Origin: a virus
Length of the DNA: 64,000 bases
Strand: one strand, 5' to 3'
IMG/VR virus record: IMGVR_UViG_3300035670_013167
Location: 42,764-106,763 of that record
The notes beneath the pieces were generated by a model. The model worked only from the letters and a program-made list of their open reading frames with translations, searched no databases and had not been told where the DNA came from. The position numbers and the translations under genes were made by a program. Below are positions 32,045 through 40,744 of this stretch, piece by piece; position 1 is the first letter of the stretch, and each line of letters begins with the position of its first letter.

Positions 32045-33225
32045 TTGTCTTCTTCAACCAAATGAGAAATATCACCATTAGAATCTACTTGCTCTACTCC
32101 GTCACTATTAGTAAGAGCGATAGCTTCAGACCATTCTTTTAGATATTCTCTAACTTGATCGGCACTTTCTGCATCTACTAATTTAGGATATTTATATAAA
32201 ACTTCTGGATCCATTGGTGCTGTTTTTGCCTGCTGAAACATGGCCTCTTCTTCTCCACTCCATTCAGGAAGTATTCTGTATCTTCCTTGTCCTTTTGTAG
32301 GCTCAATTCTTTCTGCCATTAGTAGGGCATCCATAAGACCACCAAGAGGATTTATACCAGTGTTAAAAAACAAAGGAATATTTTCTACTTTTACTCCAGG
32401 CGTAAAATGCCTATTCTTTTTATTTGTCACACTCATATTAACACCAAGAGGAAGCTTGGTTTTTTTATCTTGAAATGATTTTGGAGCACCACAACGAAGT
32501 CTTAAAGAAGCATAAAACTTTAAAGCTTCTCCGCCACCAGAAGTAGTTTCATCATTACCATAAATAACTCCAATTTTTTTTCTGACCTGGTTGATGACAT
32601 ACAAAGTTGCATTATTATTATTTAAGAAAGGATTTAATGTTCTCAAAACTTTATTTGCAATTTTAGCTCGTTCTCCAGGCCTTTCATTTCCTCCTGCTGC
32701 TGCTATTTGAGCCTGCGTGGGATTTTCAGGCAATTCTGTCTCGTTCCATTCTCTACTAGATGGATTCACACCAATCGAATCCCAAACAATTCCAATTGGC
32801 TTGTCTGGAAATTTTTCTCGAATTGCATTAACAATAATTGTAATCTTTTTTTCGACTTGCTCTAGTGTAATTGGATCATAAACCAATAAAGAATCTGGGT
32901 CTACGTGTCCACATCTTTCTGCAAATTCAGAGCCACTAGATCTTTCACAATCTAACAATATCGCTATTCCATTCATTTTCTGAATAGAGTGCATAAAGCA
33001 ATATCCTAGAAAAGACTTACCAGAAGCTTCAGGACCATAAGCCTCTACAATCCTGCCGCCTGGAAATCCTCCGCTTATAAATTTACCACTACAAGCATAA
33101 TTTATAGAAAGATTTCCAGTATCAACAAAATAGGGAACTTGACCTGCTCCTCGAAGAGTTTCTCCACCAGTTGAACTCAATATTTCAGCCAACACATCAT
33201 TATCATTATTTTTCTTTTTTGCCAT
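32041..33225 (-). CDS. uvsX: RecA/UvsX recombinase
   Basis: 394 aa. Walker A GPEASGKSF, ILLDCERSSGS, the second nucleotide strand IGIVWDSIGV, YVINQVRKKIG and TSGGGEALKFYASLRLR are RecA-family motifs. The length matches T4 UvsX. Mediates strand exchange for recombination-dependent replication with the SSB, UvsY-like protein, UvsW and gp46/47 also present here. A strong terminator separates it from the upstream SSB gene. The acidic tail is typical. Confidence 0.96.
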   Translation of the reverse strand: MAKKKNNDNDVLAEILSSTGGETLRGAGQVPYFVDTGNLSINYACSGKFISGGFPGGRIVEAYGPEASGKSFLGYCFMHSIQKMNGIAILLDCERSSGSEFAERCGHVDPDSLLVYDPITLEQVEKKITIIVNAIREKFPDKPIGIVWDSIGVNPSSREWNETELPENPTQAQIAAAGGNERPGERAKIANKVLRTLNPFLNNNNATLYVINQVRKKIGVIYGNDETTSGGGEALKFYASLRLRCGAPKSFQDKKTKLPLGVNMSVTNKKNRHFTPGVKVENIPLFFNTGINPLGGLMDALLMAERIEPTKGQGRYRILPEWSGEEEAMFQQAKTAPMDPEVLYKYPKLVDAESADQVREYLKEWSEAIALTNSDGVEQVDSNGDISHLVEEDK

Positions 33226-33250
33226 TATATTTTCTCCATTTTATTTTAAA

Positions 33251-33290
33251 AAATACCCCTGCCCAAGTGCTGCGACAACTTGGGCAGGGG
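33251..33290 (-). terminator. GC-rich Rho-independent terminator between SSB and uvsX
   Basis: CCCCTGCCCAAGT and ACTTGGGCAGGGG (33256-33268, 33278-33290) form a perfect 13-bp stem with a 9-nt loop. On the minus strand it is followed by GTATTTTTT. It would end most SSB transcripts and let SSB be made in excess over UvsX. Confidence 0.9.
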
Positions 33291-33310
33291 CCGAACCAAA
33301 CTACGTGCAA

Positions 33311-34303
33311 CTAAGACAACTTTCTAAGTTCTTCTAAAAAGTCTTTATCAGCCATTTCTTCATCTTCATCGTCGTTTTGTTCAACTTTAGAAGTGGATTT
33401 GGAAACGATTTCTTCAACATCCTCTTCTTCCACAACCTGTTTGACCTTAGGGGGAACAGGAGCCGAAACAGAAGAAGCGGAAGTAGAAGCAGAAGACTTG
33501 AATTTTGATGGATCAAAATTCGAACTTGTTTCCTGTTTCAAACCCAAATGAATCATCAATTCATTTTCTAAATCTTCTGCTGATTTGAGCACTCTCAAAG
33601 AAGCCAAGTCATGAAGATTTTCCATCCACTTTTCACACTCATCAGGATCACCGGCTGGCGACTCGTCTAAGAAATGAGAACTTTCGTAGTTAGGATAAGT
33701 ATTCTCACCAGATTTTCTAATGGTCTTGACTAATTTGAAGTCTCTACCAGTTTTGAAATCAGTAACATCACCTAATCTAGGCTGATTCATTTCTTTGTCG
33801 CCGCAAATTCCTCTAAGAATAGCTTCGTGAACTGTTTTACCAACTGAGAGAATTTTAGGACCAACATTCTTTTTTACATTTCCATTTTCGTCAGTTTCAG
33901 CCCTTACTATTACATTGTAATAGTATCTTTCAATAGGCTTCAATTCTCGATAGGTAGCCTGCATTCTATCTCGTTCTTCGGGCGGGGCTTGTTCTGACTC
34001 TTTCCACAGCCACTTGAGATAGTCTCCAATTGGATTTTCACCAACCCACTTGCCATTTACCTTTTCTCTAGGATCATGAAGGCTCTTACCATTTACCTTA
34101 TGAATTCTTGTCCATTGATAAAAAGGATTTTTTTCTCTATCGAACATTCCATTTGGAGCAGGAGGCAAAATTCTCAAAACAACACTGCCCTTGCCTTCGG
34201 GCATTCTTACAAAGTTTTCCAAAAAAGATCCAGAAGAACCACTAGCTTCTACAGCCTTGGATTCCTTGTATTCTTCACTAAGGGAATTAATATCTAGTCC
34301 CAT
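33311..34303 (-). CDS. 32: gp32-type single-stranded DNA-binding protein
   Basis: 330 aa (T4 gp32 301). The core carries NFVRMPEGKGSVVLRILPP, ERYYYNVIVRAETDENGN and GPKILSVGKTVHEAIL, as in gp32-like OB-fold proteins. A Ser/Ala/Pro linker leads to an acidic tail (EEDVEEIV, NDDEDEEMADKDF). The Cys/His zinc ligands of T4 gp32 are not seen, so this version probably lacks zinc. GGAG precedes the ATG; a sigma70-like promoter and inverted repeats lie in the 114-bp leader, a candidate site for autoregulation. Confidence 0.9.
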   Translation of the reverse strand: MGLDINSLSEEYKESKAVEASGSSGSFLENFVRMPEGKGSVVLRILPPAPNGMFDREKNPFYQWTRIHKVNGKSLHDPREKVNGKWVGENPIGDYLKWLWKESEQAPPEERDRMQATYRELKPIERYYYNVIVRAETDENGNVKKNVGPKILSVGKTVHEAILRGICGDKEMNQPRLGDVTDFKTGRDFKLVKTIRKSGENTYPNYESSHFLDESPAGDPDECEKWMENLHDLASLRVLKSAEDLENELMIHLGLKQETSSNFDPSKFKSSASTSASSVSAPVPPKVKQVVEEEDVEEIVSKSTSKVEQNDDEDEEMADKDFLEELRKLS

Positions 34304-34377
34304 TTTTCTCTCCGTTAATAAAAAGTTAATTGAAAGTTAATAAACGTTACTAACAATTTCACGTTCATTGTTATCAT

Positions 34378-34406
34378 GTTATAAGTAATATCGAATCAAA
34401 AGTCAA
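34378..34406 (-). promoter_or_regulatory. Sigma70-like promoter and leader repeats for SSB gene
   Basis: TTGACT (34406-34401), 17-nt spacer, TATAAC (34383-34378) on the minus strand. Downstream the leader contains AACAAT-N9-ATTGTT and AACGT/ACGTT arms before the SD, a plausible hairpin for translational control of an SSB gene. Confidence 0.65.
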
Positions 34407-34417
34407 TATTTTTTTTC

Positions 34418-34867
34418 TTAATCTTCGCTTTTTTCACCAATTGCTTGTTTTTGAGTAAAATCTATTCTGCCTGATTCTTTTTCTTCTTGAGTCATAGAAT
34501 CTTGAACCTGCTTATCTAAGGCACTTAATTTGTCTTTTAGAGTGTGATAGCCTTCCGCCTCAAGTTTTTCATTAATGGCTTTTTTCTGGTTGATCTCTGC
34601 TAAATACTCATCTTCTAAAGCTTTTAATATCTCAGCATTTTTTTCTAATTTAGATAAAATTTGTTCATTCTTTTTGTCTTCTAAAATCTTTTTCTTTTCA
34701 GGATCTTTAATTATAGGCATTATTCTCTCGCGAAATTTTTTATCTAATTTAGATGATTTTTTATTTTCGCTAGCTTGATTTCTCAATAATTTTCTTCTAG
34801 CTAAAACTCTTTTTTTAGCAATTTCTTCTCTTTTCTTTTTCTTTCTTTCTTGTTGTTTTTTAGACAT
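34418..34867 (-). CDS. Basic coiled-coil protein
   Basis: 149 aa from ATG 34867, which shares its A with the upstream stop (TAATG) and follows AAGGAG; an upstream in-frame extension is rejected. MSKKQQERKKKKREEIAKK is strongly basic, then alternating Lys/Glu helices to the end. It could be nucleic-acid-binding or scaffold-like. No family recognised. Confidence 0.75.
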   Translation of the reverse strand: MSKKQQERKKKKREEIAKKRVLARRKLLRNQASENKKSSKLDKKFRERIMPIIKDPEKKKILEDKKNEQILSKLEKNAEILKALEDEYLAEINQKKAINEKLEAEGYHTLKDKLSALDKQVQDSMTQEEKESGRIDFTQKQAIGEKSED

Positions 34868-35619
34868 TATCTTCTCCTTATATCTGGCATTGATTCTTCT
34901 GTTTTCATGTTTTTCCAAAGATCGATTTCACAACTAGTCGCTCCATGATATTGAGGTTCATCCTCACCAAAACTCAACCCTGCTGGCGGGACTATAAAAC
35001 ACTCGGAACTAACTTCAACTTCTCTGCCGGTATCATCTTTTGTTAAATAATTTAATATACCAGCTCCCAAAGATTTTTCTAAAAAAATTGAATACTTTTT
35101 TCCTACAGTAAACTTATATCCTTTTTGCTCTACCTTTGCTTTTGTCATCAGCTCAGGATCATAAATTTCTTGTCTTATTGCCTTTTTATTTTCTTTCTTA
35201 ACCTGACAAAGATTAACTTTAGGAGTTGGTTCTACATCTTGTTCAACTTCTGGTTTTATTATTTTTTTAATTTTATCTAGCAAAACTTCGTCTTCTAATA
35301 TTTTAGAAACATCTTCGTCTTCTTCAGAATCAGAAGACACAATAGATCCGCTGTCAAAACTAAATTTTTTATTTTTAATTAATATTCCATTTTCGTTTTC
35401 TTTGTAGCTTATTTTTTTCTTTGTATACTCAAATATTTCAATGTCAACAATAAGAATGTTTCTTCTAGCCAACTGCGACATGATTTTCCCAGCTAAAACT
35501 TCTAAGGAAACATCTTCATTATATTTGCCTATTTTAGTAGTTTTAGTTAATATTTCATCCTGATACTCTCCGGGAGTTTCAGCAGATTGTTTGTAGTGAT
35601 AAATAATTTCAAATCCCAT
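34867..35619 (-). CDS. Hypothetical protein
   Basis: 250 aa. A strand-rich N-terminal part (MGFEIIYHYKQSAETPGEYQ), an acidic linker (SSDSEEDEDVSKILEDE), and a C-terminal domain with KFTVGKKYSIFLEKSLGAG and FIVPPAGLSFGEDEPQYHGA. The pattern recalls conserved phage proteins of unknown function. Coupled to the basic coiled-coil gene. Confidence 0.75.
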   Translation of the reverse strand: MGFEIIYHYKQSAETPGEYQDEILTKTTKIGKYNEDVSLEVLAGKIMSQLARRNILIVDIEIFEYTKKKISYKENENGILIKNKKFSFDSGSIVSSDSEEDEDVSKILEDEVLLDKIKKIIKPEVEQDVEPTPKVNLCQVKKENKKAIRQEIYDPELMTKAKVEQKGYKFTVGKKYSIFLEKSLGAGILNYLTKDDTGREVEVSSECFIVPPAGLSFGEDEPQYHGATSCEIDLWKNMKTEESMPDIRRR

Positions 35620-35632
35620 AAAACTAAATTAG

Positions 35633-36250
35633 TTACTTTTGAACAATTCCAACTCCGTATCTTGTTTCGTAAACAATTCCTTCTCTATTTTTAGTTTTAC
35701 AAAAATCTAAAAATATTTTTTTTATTTTTTTATCGTAATCTAAGTAATCAACCACTAAAAATCCATCTAAATTTAAATTATTCCAAAAAATATTTAAGGC
35801 GTCCATGATTTTATCAAAATTATTTTTTTCAGTAATTAATATAAGATCAAAATTTTTCAATTTAGACAAAAATTCATCATCAAATATTGATCCATAATAA
35901 AATTCTTTATTAATTTTTTTTGATATGTCCTTGATATTAGAAAAAGCAAGACGCTCTGAGTAGAAACTTCCATCGTTATTTTGAAAAGCAAAAAAATATT
36001 GAGGACTTTTTGATCCTTGTAAAAAACAACAAATTTCTAATCCTAAATTTAATCCAATTTGCAAAATAGATTTTGGAGCTATATATTTGCCCATATGGTA
36101 ATAAAAAGGCAAATATAAAGGATCTTGATATTGGCCGCTTTTCCTAGAACTTTCATCTACAAGTCTTAATTTATCTAATAAAACTCTTGATGAAATTAAT
36201 TGATTTTTTAATTTTAAATCTAAATCTTTAGAAAAGTCTTTTAGGTTCAT
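35633..36250 (-). CDS. Methyltransferase-like Rossmann protein
   Basis: 205 aa. SILQIGLNLGLEICCFL resembles a class I methyltransferase glycine motif with the GxGxG eroded; FDLILITEKNNFDKIMDAL and LNLDGFLVVDYLDYD fit strands 4-5. The acidic residue after strand 2 is not clear (FFAFQNNDG). Possibly active on an unusual substrate, or degenerate. Overlaps the next gene by 4 nt. Confidence 0.6.
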   Translation of the reverse strand: MNLKDFSKDLDLKLKNQLISSRVLLDKLRLVDESSRKSGQYQDPLYLPFYYHMGKYIAPKSILQIGLNLGLEICCFLQGSKSPQYFFAFQNNDGSFYSERLAFSNIKDISKKINKEFYYGSIFDDEFLSKLKNFDLILITEKNNFDKIMDALNIFWNNLNLDGFLVVDYLDYDKKIKKIFLDFCKTKNREGIVYETRYGVGIVQK

Positions 36251-36507
36251 AAAGAAATAAAAATAGGATCATTTTCTCCAAAATGACTTCCTAAAACATT
36301 ATATTCAAAATACTCAACAGCATCTTTCAAAGGCATTCCGCTATTCGTTAGCACTACGATGCATTTTTCAACATCATAAACAGGAACAATTGGATTTTTG
36401 CCGTTTGTATAACCTATTATAGCTTGATCAAATCCTTCTGCAAAAAGAGCTTCAGGATTTAATTCTGTTATTCTCTCAATTATTTGCTTGTATCTTGTTT
36501 CTTCCAC
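36247..36507 (-). CDS. Conserved phage hypothetical protein
   Basis: 86 aa from GTG 36507 (GGAG upstream). The pattern LFAEGFDQAIIGY, VYDVEKCIVVL and AVEYFEYNVLGSHFGENDPI is one I recognise from many phage and bacterial proteins of unknown function. It overlaps the HhH gene end by 32 nt, consistent with an operon. Confidence 0.8.
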   Translation of the reverse strand: MEETRYKQIIERITELNPEALFAEGFDQAIIGYTNGKNPIVPVYDVEKCIVVLTNSGMPLKDAVEYFEYNVLGSHFGENDPIFISL

Positions 36508-37069
36508 TATATTCTCTCCAAATCATCAGATCATATTCAGCAACAGACATTCCCGACTTTTTTACTAAATCTAAAAATATTTTTTCTATTTCTAGATAAC
36601 TTTTTCTAGTTGGAGTCTGCTGGGGCACATTATAACCGTTATCTCTCAAAAAAGAAAGAATATGAACATCTAAACCAGCGTAACTAGCATTTCTTCTAGA
36701 GTGTATTATAAAACATCTACTAGTTTTCATGCCTATTCCGTAAATATTTTCGAGATCTTCCGCAGAACATTCATGAAGATCTAATCCAGAATTAGCCAAT
36801 TCATAAAATGTTTTAGCCTTATTATTATAACAACCTATCCCATTGTATTTTAATACATTGGGAAGTTCGCTTTTATTAATTTTTCTTATACACTCAAAAG
36901 GATTATATAATTTTATATTTAAATTATTATGAATTGACTGTAATAATTTTTCAAGACATCTACTGGCAGTGAGGGCATTTTTCCCTGCTGCCAAAACCCA
37001 AAATAATAAAACTTCTTCAAGTTCTTCTTTTGTATTTTTGAACTTGGTAATATTAACAGGATCTATCAT
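36476..37069 (-). CDS. HhH-GPD superfamily DNA glycosylase-like protein
   Basis: 197 aa. The helix-hairpin-helix LENIYGIGMKTSRCFIIHSR followed by YAGLDVHILSFLRDNGYNV (catalytic aspartate) matches the HhH-GPD base-excision family. The iron-sulfur cluster cysteines of EndoIII are absent and the lysine nucleophile cannot be assigned. Likely removes a damaged base; it sits in the replication operon and is coupled to the UvsY-like gene by ATGA. Confidence 0.75.
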   Translation of the reverse strand: MIDPVNITKFKNTKEELEEVLLFWVLAAGKNALTASRCLEKLLQSIHNNLNIKLYNPFECIRKINKSELPNVLKYNGIGCYNNKAKTFYELANSGLDLHECSAEDLENIYGIGMKTSRCFIIHSRRNASYAGLDVHILSFLRDNGYNVPQQTPTRKSYLEIEKIFLDLVKKSGMSVAEYDLMIWREYSGRNKIQANN

Positions 37070-37572
37070 GAGTTTTTTCTAACAATATTTTCTACTTCAT
37101 CGTTCATTTCTCGCTTAATCATAATATCTGTACTTAATTTGTCCATTTCTTTTCTTATCATGTGTCCTCTACTTTGGGCATTTTCATGAGCTTTATCCCA
37201 AGATCTCAAGTGCTGTTTAAGCAGAGTAACCTTATGCTTAGCTCCAATAATTTCTTTTTTTAATTCAGAAACCTTTTCTTGTTTTTTTGCATTTGCTTCA
37301 GCCAATTTATCTGTGCATCCTTCTTCTTTTGATTTTTCGTAAGCACAGGCAAATGCAAGTTCGTATTCATATTCCCTGTAGGCCAATAAGGCTTCTGCCT
37401 CGGCTAGTTTTTGAGAAAAATAATCATACCACAAGCCTAAATTTTCCATGAAAGAATTTAATGTAATTTCATTAAAAGACAATCTTGAATTGTCTAATAT
37501 AATTTCCTGATCTCCTACCTTGATAGAAGTTTTAGCAATTGGAGCATCTTTAAAATAATCTAATTCACTCAT
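37066..37572 (-). CDS. uvsY: UvsY-like recombination mediator (tentative)
   Basis: 168 aa, all-helical. NEITLNSFMENLGLWYDYFS, a central coiled coil, and HENAQSRGHMIRKEMDK near the C-terminus parallel the T4 UvsY layout (helix, coiled coil, then a C-terminal helix with SRGFAIK). UvsY loads UvsX on gp32-coated DNA. Location between the DnaB-like helicase and the UvsX/SSB genes supports this. Sequence similarity is weak, so another coiled-coil protein is possible. Confidence 0.5.
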   Translation of the reverse strand: MSELDYFKDAPIAKTSIKVGDQEIILDNSRLSFNEITLNSFMENLGLWYDYFSQKLAEAEALLAYREYEYELAFACAYEKSKEEGCTDKLAEANAKKQEKVSELKKEIIGAKHKVTLLKQHLRSWDKAHENAQSRGHMIRKEMDKLSTDIMIKREMNDEVENIVRKNS

Positions 37573-39214
37573 CAGAATCTTCTCCGTTTTCTATGTTATC
37601 GGGCTGGTCTAGATCTGCGTTATTATAGCCTATGTCATCTTTAAATTTTGATTTATTTTTTTTGTTTTTATTTTTATATTTCATTTTATTCTCAATCTCT
37701 TCTTGTTGACGCTCTTCGTCAGTCTTTCTATTCACAACAGTCATTTGATAAGCTTTCCATCTTCTGTCATATTCGGCTCCGCTAATTTCTTTCATTTCCA
37801 GAGTTTTCATATTATATTCTACATAAAAAGTGAACCTACTTTTGCCATGTCGATGCTTAATAACAAATATTCTGGCTATTGCGGCCTCTTTTTCTCCATG
37901 CATTTGATTTATAGACCAACAGCCATCTAAAGGCCTAATTTGACCATAAGAATCAGCCAAGTTCGTATCATCTATAACTCCTGGTCCTAGTCCCTCTTTA
38001 TTTTGAGCCTCTCTGGCATCTTTATTAGGCTGCATAGCGGTGTATATGCAAACATCTTCCTCAGTCGCCAATCCTCTTAAGTCTCTTACAATTCTATATC
38101 TAGACTCATAAGTGGGCATTCCTGGGTAATCTTTCATTTCACCTATATAATCAATAATTAATAAGTCTGGTCTAAATCCTATCATGTATAGTTGCTGCAT
38201 GTATGCTCTTAAAGTGTTAACGGTCATGCTGCCTGCTGGGAATTGCTTTATTACCAGTAATCTTTTATCTTCCTTATCTTTTGTTTTTTCTTCCATTGCG
38301 TTTCTGATAATGTCGGCATTTTCATGTATTGTGCCTATAGCAATATCACCAACTTGAGCGTCAAATCTTTCGGCTATCTTGTCCTCGTCCATTTCAAGAG
38401 AAACATATAGAACTTTCTTGCCAAGCTCAGTTACATTTTTTAATGCAGCGGTGACTAAAGCCAAGCTTTTTCCAGTACCGCTCAATCCAATCCAAGAATA
38501 TATTTCTCCTCTATGAGGCCCACCCCCTAATAAAGCATCATCAATACTCTTAAATCCGCTTGTAAACCTTTCTTGAGCTTCTTCTTCTTTTTGCATTCGC
38601 AAGAAACGCTCTTCAAATGTTTCAAAATAATTTAATCCCTCGTCAAAATTTCTATCAACGAGCAAAGCTTCTTTGAGAACAGATTGAATTTGCGTCCATG
38701 TTGATTCCTCTTCGGGATCTTTCTTCATTAATTGAAGAGATTTATCAAATGCATTTTTTAAACTCATTAATTTAGCAAAATTAAGTATCTTTTCTAAAAG
38801 ATACTCTCTTGAATCTAAATTTGGAACGTATTTTTCGTATAAAGAAATTGTTTCTGCGATGTAATGATTTTTAATCGTAGGTTCTTTATTTTTTATTGCA
38901 GTCTCTATCTCTTGAATAACAAAAGATCTTTGAGGAAGTATTTTGTATTTTTCTAAGTGATAAAATAAATTTCTACAAAGAAGCTGATGAACTTCGTCAA
39001 CAAAATAATTTGGATTTATTAAATCCCTACATTGCACAGCAAACCATCTATCATTTAGTAAAAGAGCTATTATATTTTTTTGAAATTCTTCTGCCCAATT
39101 ATATTTTATTACGGAATCGCCATCTGGGTTTGTGTGGCTTTTTAATTTATTTTTTTCTTCTTCTGTGAGTTCTTCATCAAAATCGCCAAAATCATATTCA
39201 TCATGTTCTGACAT
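37565..39214 (-). CDS. DnaB-type replicative helicase (T4 gp41-like)
   Basis: 549 aa. N-terminal DnaB-type domain (about 35-180), linker, then the RecA-like motor: SGFKSIDDALLGGGPHRGEI, Walker A IGLSGTGKS, VLYVSLEMDEDKIAERF, Walker B DLLIIDYIGEMKD, IYTAMQPNKDAREAQ and FVIKHRHGKSRFTF. Unwinds the fork 5' to 3'. A poorly conserved charged tail ends the protein. The start shares a base with the guaC stop (TAATG). Confidence 0.94.
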   Translation of the reverse strand: MSEHDEYDFGDFDEELTEEEKNKLKSHTNPDGDSVIKYNWAEEFQKNIIALLLNDRWFAVQCRDLINPNYFVDEVHQLLCRNLFYHLEKYKILPQRSFVIQEIETAIKNKEPTIKNHYIAETISLYEKYVPNLDSREYLLEKILNFAKLMSLKNAFDKSLQLMKKDPEEESTWTQIQSVLKEALLVDRNFDEGLNYFETFEERFLRMQKEEEAQERFTSGFKSIDDALLGGGPHRGEIYSWIGLSGTGKSLALVTAALKNVTELGKKVLYVSLEMDEDKIAERFDAQVGDIAIGTIHENADIIRNAMEEKTKDKEDKRLLVIKQFPAGSMTVNTLRAYMQQLYMIGFRPDLLIIDYIGEMKDYPGMPTYESRYRIVRDLRGLATEEDVCIYTAMQPNKDAREAQNKEGLGPGVIDDTNLADSYGQIRPLDGCWSINQMHGEKEAAIARIFVIKHRHGKSRFTFYVEYNMKTLEMKEISGAEYDRRWKAYQMTVVNRKTDEERQQEEIENKMKYKNKNKKNKSKFKDDIGYNNADLDQPDNIENGEDSDE

Positions 39215-40251
39215 TAATTTTTCTCAAAAATTCTATTATGAGTGTTATTTACCCTAACAAATGTACAACATTTGCTGAAGTCTTTCAAGGTCTCTGTGCC
39301 GACATATGTGCAAGCACTCCTAATTCCTCCCAATAACTCAATAATAGTATCTTCAACAAATCCTTTGTAGGAAACCCAGACCGACCGACCTTCTGAAGCT
39401 CTGTAATTACATTGGCCGCCATTAAACTTCTTCATGGCCTCTTTACTACTCATTCCATAAAAATTCAAAAACTTTTTATTTCCATCATTATCATATTCCC
39501 AATCGCCTTCGCATTCTTCATGGCCACTCAACATTCCCCCCAACATAACAAAATCAGCACCCGCTCCAAATGCTTTTGCAACATCTCCAGATGATGTACA
39601 ACCGCCATCAGCAACAATGTGGCCCCGTAAGCCATGGGCGGCATCTGCACACTCTGCTATACAACTTAGCTGCGGATATCCTACGCCCGTGACTATTCTC
39701 GTTGTACATGCACTACCGCCGCCAATTCCAACCTTAACTATATCGACACCCCCGTTGAGCAATAATTCTTGAACCATCTCAGGAGTGCATATATTACCAG
39801 CCATGAGAACAGAATCTTTAAATTTTTCTCTTATAATTTTACATTTCTCTTCAAAATATTTTGTATATCCATTAGCAACATCTAAACAAATATATTTTGG
39901 AACATACCCTGCCACTTTTATAAAATTATTCAACTTATCGAAATCATCTTCTTTAATTCCTAATGTGTAAAAAGCTTGATGATTCTTAAAGAATTCAACC
40001 AACTGATTCACAGTGTAATGCTTGTGAAGACAAACGCTCATGTCATACTTAGAAAAAACATTCGCCATAGCAAAGGTTCCAGTTGTGCTCATATTAGCAG
40101 CTACTATTGGAACTCCTTGCCATTCAACGCCAGAATTTAAGAATTTAAAGTTTCTAACAAGGCTGACATTTTTTCTACTGGGAGATTCTGATCTTTTTGG
40201 GCGAATCAAAACATCAGAAAAATCTAACTTAATTTCGTTTTCAATTCTCAT
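39214..40251 (-). CDS. guaC: GMP reductase (IMPDH/GMPR family)
   Basis: 345 aa (E. coli GuaC 347). LDFSDVLIRPKRS, VPIVAANMSTTGTFAMA, VKVGIGGGSACTTRIVTGVG (catalytic Cys), HIVADGGCTSSGDVAKAFGA and FVMLGGMLSGHEE identify GMP reductase rather than IMPDH (no CBS pair). Converts GMP to IMP; together with Hpt (45687) it rearranges purine pools. First gene of the dnaB-containing operon, behind a consensus promoter. Confidence 0.95.
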   Translation of the reverse strand: MRIENEIKLDFSDVLIRPKRSESPSRKNVSLVRNFKFLNSGVEWQGVPIVAANMSTTGTFAMANVFSKYDMSVCLHKHYTVNQLVEFFKNHQAFYTLGIKEDDFDKLNNFIKVAGYVPKYICLDVANGYTKYFEEKCKIIREKFKDSVLMAGNICTPEMVQELLLNGGVDIVKVGIGGGSACTTRIVTGVGYPQLSCIAECADAAHGLRGHIVADGGCTSSGDVAKAFGAGADFVMLGGMLSGHEECEGDWEYDNDGNKKFLNFYGMSSKEAMKKFNGGQCNYRASEGRSVWVSYKGFVEDTIIELLGGIRSACTYVGTETLKDFSKCCTFVRVNNTHNRIFEKN

Positions 40252-40278
40252 TTATTAATTTCCTTATAAACAAACTAT

Positions 40279-40306
40279 ATTTTATTAGATTTTAGACTTT
40301 TGTCAA
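40279..40306 (-). promoter_or_regulatory. Consensus sigma70-like promoter for guaC operon
   Basis: TTGACA (40306-40301), 16-nt spacer and TAAAAT (40284-40279) on the minus strand, 28 bp upstream of the guaC ATG, with AAGGAA as SD. Likely an early promoter read by host polymerase. Confidence 0.7.
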
Positions 40307-40322
40307 TCGTAATGGGAGAAAT

Positions 40323-40598
40323 TTGAGAAGAAAAAAACTCATCAATAAAAAAATAAAAAAATTAACAGATAAAAAATGCAAGTTTTGTTTACAAGAAGAT
40401 TATTGCACCCTACAAGTACACAGAATAAAACCTGGCTGCGAGGGTGGAGAATATACAGAGTTCAATACAGTCACCACATGTAGCAACTGTCACAATAAAA
40501 TTCATGATAAAAAAATAAAAATAGATAGAAAGTATCAATCAACAAAAGGATGGATACTTCATTATTGGGATGAAAACGGGAATGAGCATTGGGACTAA
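40323..40598 (+). CDS. HNH endonuclease
   Basis: 91 aa from TTG 40323 (GGGAG upstream). CKFCLQEDYCTLQVHRIKPG and TCSNCHNKIHDKK give the two CxxC knuckles and the HNH (VHRI, N, H) core. A stand-alone mobile-type endonuclease, or one acting on phage DNA. Convergent, with a 4-bp overlap with the next small gene. Confidence 0.85.
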   Translation: MRRKKLINKKIKKLTDKKCKFCLQEDYCTLQVHRIKPGCEGGEYTEFNTVTTCSNCHNKIHDKKIKIDRKYQSTKGWILHYWDENGNEHWD

Positions 40599-40744
40599 AT
40601 AATAAAATTATTAGAAACTAATTTTATTTTAACATAATTTTCATCATAATTTTCTATTTCAACTACGGTTTTTCCTAAAAAACAATCTCCAATTTTAATA
40701 TTTTTTGATTTTTCTACTAAGTAACAATTTTCTTCTAATTTCAA
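40595..40744 (-). CDS. 49-aa hypothetical protein with TTG start
   Basis: TTG 40744 overlaps the upstream stop (TTGA) and is preceded by GGAGGTGG. Product MKLEENCYLVEKSKNIKIGD, CFLGKTVVEIENYDENYVKI; a small strand-rich protein. Called on the strength of SD, coupling and codon use. Function unknown. Confidence 0.65.
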   Translation of the reverse strand: MKLEENCYLVEKSKNIKIGDCFLGKTVVEIENYDENYVKIKLVSNNFII

